Assembly: GCA_002421605.1 (NCBI GenBank)
Contig: DISJ01000011.1
Location: 250 to 14,441 of the forward strand
From: Rhodobacteraceae bacterium UBA6213
Lineage (GTDB): Bacteria > Pseudomonadota > Alphaproteobacteria > Rhodobacterales > Rhodobacteraceae
DNA: 14,192 nt
Reading direction: 5' to 3'
This document shows, in pieces, positions 1 through 5,375 of the stretch (within the stretch, counting starts at the first letter, position 1; every line of letters begins with the position of its first letter). The notes beneath the pieces were generated by a model that was not told the origin of the DNA, made no database searches, and saw only the letters and a list, made by a program, of their open reading frames with translations. The position numbers and the translations under genes were made by a program.

Positions 1-92
1 GCCGCCGTCAGCGTCGTCTTGCCGTGGTCAACGTGGCCAATCGTGCCAATGTTGATATGCGGTTTGTTGCGTTCAAACTTTGCCTTTGCCAT
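1..92 (-). CDS. tuf: Elongation factor Tu, N-terminal 30 residues (gene continues past window edge)
   Basis: EF-Tu is the cytoplasmic GTPase that carries aminoacyl-tRNA to the ribosomal A site. Only the first 30 codons are in the window. They read MAKAKFERNKPHINIGTIGH and continue with VDHGKTTLTA, which contains the G1/P-loop GHVDHGKT (about residues 19-26) typical of EF-Tu. The ATG at 92-90 is supported by a perfect AGGAGG Shine-Dalgarno at 103-98, five bases upstream. It lies 45 nt after the fusA stop, as the last gene of the classical str operon rpsL-rpsG-fusA-tuf. Many proteobacteria carry a second tuf near the secE/nusG end of the rpoB cluster, so this copy may not be the only one; the window cannot show that. 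The identity is near certain, but the completeness of the gene is not visible. Confidence 0.97.
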   Translation of the reverse strand, partial: MAKAKFERNKPHINIGTIGHVDHGKTTLTA

Positions 93-97
93 GATGG

Positions 98-103
98 CCT
101 CCT
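98..103 (-). promoter_or_regulatory. Consensus Shine-Dalgarno of tuf
   Basis: On the minus strand the sequence is AGGAGG, followed by five bases and the tuf ATG. It is the strongest ribosome binding site in the window, stronger than those of rpsL, rpsG or fusA. This fits the known high molar excess of EF-Tu over EF-G and ribosomes. Confidence 0.85.
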
Positions 104-118
104 GTTACTGGGAAAGGG

Positions 119-132
119 GGGCGTTTCCGCCC
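119..132 (-). other. Intercistronic GNRA-loop hairpin between fusA and tuf
   Basis: On the minus strand, GGGCG-GAAA-CGCCC forms a 5-bp G/C stem capped by a GAAA tetraloop. It starts 5 bases after the fusA stop codon. The pyrimidine run CCCTTTCCC follows directly, and then the tuf Shine-Dalgarno. There are only three Ts after the stem, so it is unlikely to be a full intrinsic terminator. An RNA-processing, mRNA-stability or weak attenuation role is possible and would let tuf be expressed differently from fusA. The hairpin is seen in the sequence; its role is inference. Confidence 0.45.
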
Positions 133-137
133 TGCCC

Positions 138-2261
138 TTACGCGTATTTCTTCTGGATCTCGTCCGAGATGTTCTGCGGCACCGCGTCGTAGTGATCGAA
201 CTGCATCGAGAACACGGCCCGTCCCGAAGACATCGAGCGCAGCGTGTTGATGTAGCCGAACATGTTGGCCAGCGGCACGAAGGCGTTGATCACGTTGGCA
301 TTGCCACGCGCGTCTTGCCCCTGCACCATGCCCCGCCGCGAGGTCAGATCGCCGATCACGCCGCCGGTGTATTCTTCTGGCGTCACGACTTCGACCTTCA
401 TGATCGGTTCGAGCAGCTTTGCACCGGCCTTTTTCAGACCTTCGCGCATGGCCGCACGTGCCGCGATTTCGAAAGCCAGCACCGATGAGTCAACATCGTG
501 GAAGGCACCATCGATCAGTGCCACCTTGAAGTCGATCACCGGGAAGCCTGCGAGCGGGCCCGAATCCATCACCGACTTGATGCCTTTTTCGACACCAGGG
601 ATGTATTCCTTGGGAACCGACCCACCGACAACTTTCGTTTCGAACGAATACCCCACGCCCGGCTCGGTCGGAGTAATCACCAGCTTCACGCGTGCAAACT
701 GGCCGGTACCACCGGTCTGTTTTTTGTGCGTGTAGTCGATTTCATACTCGCGCGAGATGGTTTCGCGGTAGGCCACCTGCGGTGCACCGATGTTTGCCTC
801 GACCTTGAATTCGCGACGCATACGGTCAACGAGAATATCAAGGTGAAGCTCGCCCATGCCTTTCATGATGGTCTGACCGCTTTCGATGTCGGTTTCCACC
901 CGGAACGACGGATCTTCAGCAGCAAGGCGCGCCAGCGCGATGCCCATCTTTTCCTGGTCGGCCTTGGACTTCGGTTCGACGGCAATCTCGATCACCGGCT
1001 GCGGGAAGGTCATGGTTTCCAGAACCACCGGCTTGGCGATATCGCAAAGCGAGTCGCCGGTGGTGGTTTCCTTCAAGCCGGCAAGCGCCATGATGTCACC
1101 GGCAAAAGCCTCGGCGATCTCTTCTTGCTTGTTGGCGTGCATCATCACCATGCGGCCAACGCGTTCTTTGCGGCCCTTGGTCGCGTTCAGAATCTGGTCG
1201 CCTTTCTTAACCTGCCCCGAGTAGACGCGGGTAAAGGTCAGCGTGCCCATGAACGGGTCGTTCATGATCTTGAATGCAAGCCCCGAGAACGGTTGTGAGT
1301 CATCGGCCGAGCGCGCGACATTGCGCGTTTCGGTCTCGTCACCCGGCAAGAAGCCCATGTAGGGCGGAACGTCCAGCGGGTTCGGCAAAAAGTCGATCAC
1401 CGCGTTGAGCATGGGCTGCACGCCCTTGTTCTTGAACGCCGAGCCAGCAAGGATCGGCACGAAAGCGAGGGCCAGCGTACCCTTGCGGATCAGCTTGCGC
1501 AGCGTATCTTCGTCGGGTTCCGTACCTTCAAGATAGGCTTCCATCGCGGCGTCGTCTTGCTCGACCGCGATTTCCAGCATGTTGTAGCGCCACTTGTCCG
1601 CATCAGCCTTGAGGCTTTCGCGGATCGGACGGCGCGACCATGAGGCGCCAAGGTCCTCGCCGTCATAGACCCACTCCTGCATGGTAATCAGGTCGATGAT
1701 GCCCTCAAGCTTGTCCTCGGCGCCGATCGGAATCTGGATCGGCATCGGAACAGCGCCGGTGCGCACAGCGATCATCTTGACGCAGTTGAAGAAATCCGCG
1801 CCGGTCTTGTCCATCTTGTTGACAAAGACAATCCGCGGAACCTTGTAGCGGTCGGCCTGGCGCCAGACGGTTTCTGTCTGCGGTTCCACACCGGCGTTGC
1901 CATCAAGCAGCACAACAGCACCATCCAGCACCGCCAGCGAACGTTCGACTTCAATAGTGAAGTCGACGTGGCCGGGGGTGTCGATGATATTAAAGCGGTA
2001 CTTGTCTTTGCCGGCGGCGTTTTCCTCGTGGTCGATCTGGCGTTGCCAGAACGTCGTGGTCGCCGCCGAGGTGATAGTGATGCCGCGCTCCTGCTCCTGC
2101 TCCATCCAATCCATCGTCGCAGCGCCATCATGCACTTCGCCGATCTTGTGGGTTTTGCCGGTATAGAAAAGGATACGCTCGGTCGTGGTCGTCTTGCCCG
2201 CATCGATGTGGGCAATGATACCAAAGTTCCGATAGTGGTTCAGATGATAGTCGCGCGCCAT
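138..2261 (-). CDS. fusA: Elongation factor G
   Basis: EF-G is the ribosomal translocase; it hydrolyses GTP to move tRNA and mRNA after peptide transfer, and with ribosome recycling factor splits post-termination ribosomes. The protein has 707 residues, normal for the family. GTPase motifs are intact: P-loop AHIDAGKT at about 17-24, switch I RGITI at 59-63, DTPGH with the catalytic histidine at 94-98, and NKMD at 148-151. The G domain is followed by domain II, domain III, domain IV (TGGTGQFARV region and the tip segment around GAFHDVDSS) and a C-terminal domain V. The ATG at 2261 lies 9 nt after the rpsG stop, with a GGTGG-type ribosome site placed across the rpsG stop region, so translation is probably coupled. 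No truncation or lesion is seen. Elongation-factor paralogs such as fusA2 are less likely given the str-operon position. Confidence 0.98.
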   Translation of the reverse strand: MARDYHLNHYRNFGIIAHIDAGKTTTTERILFYTGKTHKIGEVHDGAATMDWMEQEQERGITITSAATTTFWQRQIDHEENAAGKDKYRFNIIDTPGHVDFTIEVERSLAVLDGAVVLLDGNAGVEPQTETVWRQADRYKVPRIVFVNKMDKTGADFFNCVKMIAVRTGAVPMPIQIPIGAEDKLEGIIDLITMQEWVYDGEDLGASWSRRPIRESLKADADKWRYNMLEIAVEQDDAAMEAYLEGTEPDEDTLRKLIRKGTLALAFVPILAGSAFKNKGVQPMLNAVIDFLPNPLDVPPYMGFLPGDETETRNVARSADDSQPFSGLAFKIMNDPFMGTLTFTRVYSGQVKKGDQILNATKGRKERVGRMVMMHANKQEEIAEAFAGDIMALAGLKETTTGDSLCDIAKPVVLETMTFPQPVIEIAVEPKSKADQEKMGIALARLAAEDPSFRVETDIESGQTIMKGMGELHLDILVDRMRREFKVEANIGAPQVAYRETISREYEIDYTHKKQTGGTGQFARVKLVITPTEPGVGYSFETKVVGGSVPKEYIPGVEKGIKSVMDSGPLAGFPVIDFKVALIDGAFHDVDSSVLAFEIAARAAMREGLKKAGAKLLEPIMKVEVVTPEEYTGGVIGDLTSRRGMVQGQDARGNANVINAFVPLANMFGYINTLRSMSSGRAVFSMQFDHYDAVPQNISDEIQKKYA

Positions 2262-2270
2262 GATGCCACC

Positions 2271-2741
2271 TTACCAGCGGTAATGGCTGAACGCTTTGTT
2301 CGCGTCGGCCATTTTGTGTGTATCTTCGCGCTTCTTCACAGCCGAGCCCCGCGAGTTCACCGCATCAAGAAGCTCGCCTGCAAGACGCTCTTCCATGGTG
2401 TTCTCGTTGCGGTTTTTGGCGGCAGTGATCAGCCAGCGAATTGCCAGCGCCTCGCGGCGCGACGGGCGCACCTCGACCGGCACTTGGTACGTGGCGCCGC
2501 CAACCCGGCGCGAACGCACTTCGAGCGACGGTTTCACGTTGTCGAGCGCTTCGTGGAACGCTTCCACCGGGGCACGCTTCAGCTTGCCCTCGACGCGCTC
2601 AAGCGCCGAATAGACGATGCGCTCGGCAACTGACTTTTTGCCGTCGATCATCAGATTGTTCATGAATTTCGTGACTACCCGATCGCCATACTTGGCATCA
2701 GGCAAAACTTCGCGCTTTTCAGCGGCGTGACGACGAGACAT
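2271..2741 (-). CDS. rpsG: 30S ribosomal protein S7
   Basis: S7 is a primary 16S rRNA-binding protein that nucleates assembly of the 30S head and lines the E site and mRNA exit. The 156-residue length matches the bacterial family. The N-terminal MSRRHAAEKR segment, the central VGGATYQVPVEVRP motif and the C-terminal HKMADANKAFSHYRW are typical of alphaproteobacterial S7. The ATG at 2741 is preceded by GGAG about 8 bases upstream. Only 12 nt separate it from the rpsL stop and 9 nt separate its stop from fusA. In Escherichia coli, S7 represses its own operon by binding the longer rpsL-rpsG spacer; here the spacer is too short to hold that structure, so control must act elsewhere, perhaps in the rpsL leader (inference). 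Confidence 0.98.
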   Translation of the reverse strand: MSRRHAAEKREVLPDAKYGDRVVTKFMNNLMIDGKKSVAERIVYSALERVEGKLKRAPVEAFHEALDNVKPSLEVRSRRVGGATYQVPVEVRPSRREALAIRWLITAAKNRNENTMEERLAGELLDAVNSRGSAVKKREDTHKMADANKAFSHYRW

Positions 2742-2753
2742 CTGCTGATCTCC

Positions 2754-3125
2754 TTACTTCGGACGCTTCGCGCCGTATTTCGAACGACGCTGACGGCGTT
2801 CCTTAACGCCTTGCGTATCAAGCACACCGCGCAGGATGTGGTAGCGAACGCCCGGAAGGTCTTTCACCCGGCCGCCGCGGATCAGGACCACCGAGTGCTC
2901 CTGAAGGTTGTGCTTTTCGCCCGGAATATAGCTGATGACCTCGAAGCCGTTGGTCAGACGCACTTTGGCGACTTTCCGCATGGCCGAGTTCGGTTTCTTC
3001 GGCGTCGTAGTATAGACGCGCGTGCAGACGCCACGCTTTTGCGGGCACGATTGAAGGTGCTGCGATTTCGATCGCTGCACGATGGGCTGCCGCGGCTTGC
3101 GGATCAGCTGTTGGATAGTCGGCAT
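2754..3125 (-). CDS. rpsL: 30S ribosomal protein S12
   Basis: S12 sits at the decoding centre of the 30S subunit and controls translational accuracy. The 123-residue protein carries the family signatures CPQKRGVCTRVYTTTPKKPN and RGGRVKDLPGVRYH. The two lysines whose mutation usually gives streptomycin resistance or dependence, K43 (in TPKKPNS) and K88 (in RVKDLPG), are wild type, so the sequence predicts sensitivity at this target. The segment MPTIQQLIRKPRQP with IPGEKHNLQEH and the ending GVKERRQRRSKYGAKRPK is alphaproteobacterial, Rhodobacterales-like in my judgement. The ATG at 3125 has a GGGGAA ribosome site six bases upstream. It is the first gene of the str operon and is preceded by a long leader and a strong promoter. 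Confidence 0.98.
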   Translation of the reverse strand: MPTIQQLIRKPRQPIVQRSKSQHLQSCPQKRGVCTRVYTTTPKKPNSAMRKVAKVRLTNGFEVISYIPGEKHNLQEHSVVLIRGGRVKDLPGVRYHILRGVLDTQGVKERRQRRSKYGAKRPK

Positions 3126-3199
3126 TCACGTTCCCCGTGTTGCTCTGTCAATACTCGCACCCAAACCCGGATGCGCCACTTCTCGACGGCATCTTGCGC

Positions 3200-3301
3200 C
3201 TACCGCAAAACGCCAAAACCGCATACATCCTCTACGTGAGGACGACGCGGTGGAATTTCAGAGGATCGGGGCAGCAAGGCCCGGATCATGACCACATCCA
3301 T
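3200..3301 (-). CDS. Possible 33-codon upstream ORF in the rpsL leader
   Basis: The frame begins with ATG at 3301, reads MDVVMIRALLPRSSEIPPRR and continues with PHVEDVCGFGVLR to a TAG at 3202-3200, 74 bases before the rpsL ATG. A weak purine-rich GGGAAA lies 8-10 bases upstream of its start. The inverted repeat at 3227-3266 falls inside it, so translation of the frame would open that structure. The content is arginine- and proline-rich, which could slow ribosomes, but there is no obvious run of one regulatory amino acid. I do not recognise the peptide. It may be a regulatory leader peptide or simply a chance open frame in G+C-rich DNA; conservation of the amino-acid sequence rather than the RNA would decide. 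Confidence 0.25.
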   Translation of the reverse strand: MDVVMIRALLPRSSEIPPRRPHVEDVCGFGVLR

Positions 3302-3312
3302 ATTGGTTTCCC

Positions 3313-3332
3313 GCAGTCGGCATGCCGCCTGC
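3313..3332 (-). promoter_or_regulatory. 20-bp dyad just downstream of the str promoter
   Basis: The sequence is a near-perfect 20-bp inverted repeat: gcag-t-cggca / tgccg-c-ctgc, with one mismatched pair. It contains a perfect 10-bp palindrome cggcatgccg at 3318-3327. It lies roughly at +8 to +27 of the predicted rpsL transcript. It could be a protein-binding operator on DNA, or on RNA a 5'-terminal hairpin (GCAG, one G·A mismatch, CGG, CATG loop) that protects the message. The symmetry is seen; the function is unknown. Confidence 0.4.
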
Positions 3333-3345
3333 GTTGGTAGCGCGG

Positions 3346-3374
3346 GCTATAGGGGGAGTCGCAGGGGATGTCAA
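3346..3374 (-). promoter_or_regulatory. Sigma-70-type promoter of the str operon
   Basis: On the minus strand there is a perfect -35 TTGACA (3374-3369), a 17-base spacer and a -10 TATAGC (3351-3346). This is the best promoter match in the window, as expected for a ribosomal operon. Transcription would start near 3339. The -35 lies only 29 bases past the stop codon of the upstream glycosyltransferase gene, and no intrinsic terminator lies between, so read-through from the upstream operon into rpsL is possible. Confidence 0.8.
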
Positions 3375-3403
3375 CAAGAGCCGCATCAACGTAACCCGCC
3401 CAA

Positions 3404-5005
3404 TCACTCCGCCGGTACGATGCGGTACAGGCGCAGGTTGCTGCCCCGTAACGGCACCTCCGCCACTAGAATAAGCCCCTCGATCGCCAGATCCACTACT
3501 GATACCAACGCCCCGCCCGGATGCGCCAGTGCCCAGTCTTGCACCGCGCTCTGGTCTGCCAGTGTCGGCAACGGCCCTTGAAGGCGACCAGCGAAGTTGA
3601 ACTCGCCATGGTAGCTGCGGTCGGCAATGCGTGCGATGCCCTGCGCTTCGTTTTCGCCAAGCCATTCGCCGATGCGCTTTGCCGAATATTGGGAAAAAAG
3701 CGTATTGCTTAGCGACAGATGCAGCATGAGCAAGGTGGCAGGTGCCACCAATGCCACACCAGGCGCGCCCGAACGGCGCCACCACACCACCCCGACCAAA
3801 ACCATCAGGATCAGCACAGAGGCCAAGAATTGTGTGGTCGGCATGGCTATTGGGGCCAACCCGTTGGGTTGAAATGCCCCAGTCCAGATCGCGACACCAA
3901 GTACCAAAATGGCCAAAGCTGGCAGCAGCCACAGTAGCCGCCAAAGCCGTACCCCCGCAGCCGAAGGCAACGCGTAGGCCAGCAACAGCGCCGCCGCAGG
4001 CATCTCGGGCACCAGATAATGCGGCAGCTTGCCGCTCACGGCGCTAAAGGCGAGCAATACGGAAACCAACCAGATCGTGACGAAGCGCTCGCCCTCGCCT
4101 GCCCACAAGCGGCGCGGCGAAAACGCTGCCAGCCCCACGCGGCTCCAACCCCAAGGCCAGAGGTAGACGGGCACCAGTGCAAAATAAAACCAAAACGGCT
4201 CTACATGCGCAAAAGACTCGACCACTCGCCCGGCACTCTGGCGCCAAAGCACATCATAACGGTATTCCGGGCCGCCGAAGACCAGCGCCGGTCCCAGCCA
4301 GAGCATTACCAGCCCAAAGGCGATCAGCACGGCCAACCCGACCCGGCCATACCAAGCACGCAGCGGCGGGCGCGTTTCGGGTGCGCCCCACAACGGCATC
4401 GACAGCGCCACCGGCAGAACGTGCAACAACACAACCGGCCCCTTCGCCAGCACCCCAAAGGCTAGGCCCGCTGCCAAAACAGCAACCGCGCGCCAACCCA
4501 ACTCGCGGCGCAACAGCACCACTCCGATCAACGCCGCAAGCACCCCTACGGTCAGCATCACGTCAAACATCGTTGAAGAACCGTAGAACAGAAAGACGCC
4601 GGTACTCGTCAGCACCAGTGCGGCACGGCCCGGGCGCGCCGCATCGTGCGGCCAAAGCAGACGTGCCAGCACGGCCGTCAGTGCCACGGCAATCATGCCA
4701 AACGCTGGCCCGACCATCCGCGCCGCAAATTCGCTTGGCCCGGAAACTGACCAGACCAGATTGATAAGCCAGAACAGCATCGGTGGTTTCTGGCTATAGA
4801 GCTCGCCGTTCAGGTGCGGCACAAACTTTGAGCCGCCAACCCACATTTCCCAAGCCACGGCAACGTAGCGCGTTTCATCAAGCGGCATCAGCGGGCGCAG
4901 CGCGATGAGCGAAAGCACGGTAACGAAAAACAGCGCCAGCGCGGCAAGCAGATACGGCCTGCTTTTGCTGACCTCATCGGTCGGTTGATCGTTCCGCATA
5001 GACAT
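3404..5005 (-). CDS. ArnT/PMT-like membrane glycosyltransferase (GT39/GT83 superfamily)
   Basis: This is a polytopic inner-membrane enzyme expected to move a sugar from a polyprenyl-phosphate donor to lipid A or another envelope acceptor on the periplasmic side. From the chosen start it has 533 residues. The first helix (about 18-37) is followed by the periplasmic catalytic loop with PLDETRY (acidic pair D43-E44, R46) and YSQKPP (K73). About ten further hydrophobic segments follow, with SGKLPHYLVPEMP between two of them (around residue 325) and a soluble C-terminal domain of about 100 residues. The family often has Glu-Lys-Pro where this protein has Gln-Lys-Pro. I chose the ATG at 5005 because AAGGTGAGG lies six bases upstream; a longer frame from 5047 adds 14 residues and lacks a ribosome site. 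It follows the Lab_N gene by 61 nt. Donor sugar and acceptor cannot be read from sequence, so I give no gene symbol. Confidence 0.88.
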   Translation of the reverse strand: MSMRNDQPTDEVSKSRPYLLAALALFFVTVLSLIALRPLMPLDETRYVAVAWEMWVGGSKFVPHLNGELYSQKPPMLFWLINLVWSVSGPSEFAARMVGPAFGMIAVALTAVLARLLWPHDAARPGRAALVLTSTGVFLFYGSSTMFDVMLTVGVLAALIGVVLLRRELGWRAVAVLAAGLAFGVLAKGPVVLLHVLPVALSMPLWGAPETRPPLRAWYGRVGLAVLIAFGLVMLWLGPALVFGGPEYRYDVLWRQSAGRVVESFAHVEPFWFYFALVPVYLWPWGWSRVGLAAFSPRRLWAGEGERFVTIWLVSVLLAFSAVSGKLPHYLVPEMPAAALLLAYALPSAAGVRLWRLLWLLPALAILVLGVAIWTGAFQPNGLAPIAMPTTQFLASVLILMVLVGVVWWRRSGAPGVALVAPATLLMLHLSLSNTLFSQYSAKRIGEWLGENEAQGIARIADRSYHGEFNFAGRLQGPLPTLADQSAVQDWALAHPGGALVSVVDLAIEGLILVAEVPLRGSNLRLYRIVPAE

Positions 5006-5011
5006 TAAACG

Positions 5012-5020
5012 CCTCACCTT
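5012..5020 (-). promoter_or_regulatory. Ribosome binding site that sets the start of the ArnT-like gene
   Basis: AAGGTGAGG on the minus strand lies six bases before the ATG at 5005. It lies inside the frame of the longer alternative ORF beginning at 5047, which would make the first 14 residues of that version an artefact. Confidence 0.7.
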
Positions 5021-5048
5021 TTTGCGGCACGCAGAAACGCGATGCAAC

Positions 5049-5060
5049 TTGGCGCGCCAA
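5049..5060 (-). repeat. 12-bp perfect palindrome between the Lab_N and ArnT-like genes
   Basis: TTGGCGCGCCAA is a perfect 12-bp palindrome beginning 6 bases after the Lab_N stop codon, in the 61-nt gap before the ArnT-like gene. It has no loop and no T-run, so it is not an intrinsic terminator. It could be a binding site or a chance G+C-rich palindrome. Confidence 0.4.
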
Positions 5061-5066
5061 ACGACG

Positions 5067-5375
5067 CTATTGCGATGATCTGCGCTTTTCAGCCTGAATC
5101 AGCCACAGATTCCGGGTGTAAATAAACACTCCAAGCGATTGGCCCAGAATGAAAACCGGGTCGAGCCGGTAAATCGCGTAGGCCAGCAGCATTGCACCGC
5201 CCGCCAGCGAAAAATACCAGAACGCCAAGGGCATCACCGAGCGGCGCGCCCGCTCTGAGGCGATCCACTGCACCAGAAACCGCCCGGTAAACATGAGCTG
5301 CGCAAGAAACCCGAACATCACCCAGAGAAACTCGGTCTGTGTCTCGACGTGAAGCAATTGCATCAGAGTCTGCAT
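5067..5375 (-). CDS. Small Lab_N-domain (PF07578) three-helix membrane protein
   Basis: The protein has 102 residues from the chosen start. It has three predicted membrane helices (about 16-36, 50-69 and 74-93) and the conserved Lab_N features GRFLVQWIASE (31-41), MPLAFWYFSLAGG (48-60), and GQSLGVFIYTRNLWLI (78-93). The family is named after the N-terminal extension of some lipid-A-disaccharide synthases, but no LpxB catalytic domain is present, so calling it lipid-A-disaccharide synthase would be wrong. The ATG at 5375 overlaps the TGA of the upstream glycosyltransferase by one base (TGATG), with GGAGAG eight bases upstream, so the two are probably translationally coupled. A longer open frame to 5441 lies wholly inside the upstream gene and is rejected. 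As I recall, Pfam groups Lab_N with PQ-loop/SemiSWEET-type transport folds. Together with its place between two sugar transferases, this suggests a role in flipping or presenting the lipid-linked sugar (inference). Confidence 0.88.
   Translation of the reverse strand: MQTLMQLLHVETQTEFLWVMFGFLAQLMFTGRFLVQWIASERARRSVMPLAFWYFSLAGGAMLLAYAIYRLDPVFILGQSLGVFIYTRNLWLIQAEKRRSSQ

Larger units (their letters stand above)
3126..3339 (-). promoter_or_regulatory. Long 5' leader of the str (rpsL) operon
   Basis: If transcription starts about 7 bases after the -10 element at 3351-3346, the rpsL message has an untranslated leader of about 210 nt. It holds a 20-bp dyad at 3313-3332 close to the start and an inverted repeat whose arms are at 3260-3266 and 3227-3233 (ATCCTCT / AGAGGAT on the minus strand, 26-base loop). 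It also holds a 33-codon open frame at 3301-3200 and finally the rpsL ribosome site. A leader this long before a ribosomal operon often hosts autogenous or growth-dependent control. I recognise no named riboswitch or ribosomal leader family here. The structures are seen; any regulatory role is inference. Confidence 0.5.

Noticed and set aside
498..1298. A 266-codon open frame on the plus strand, opposite fusA
   Set aside because: It is antisense to fusA with no domain signal, explained by rpsL-fusA codon bias.
3147..3155. A TTGACA hexamer on the minus strand close to the rpsL ATG
   Set aside because: It lies about 20 bases before the start codon, with no -10 element possible before the ribosome site. 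The promoter at 3346-3374 is complete and better placed.
3258..3944. A 228-codon frame on the minus strand covering the end of the ArnT-like gene and the str promoter
   Set aside because: It is out of frame with the clear glycosyltransferase and its sequence is low-complexity in Gly, Arg and Ala. It runs through the best promoter in the window.
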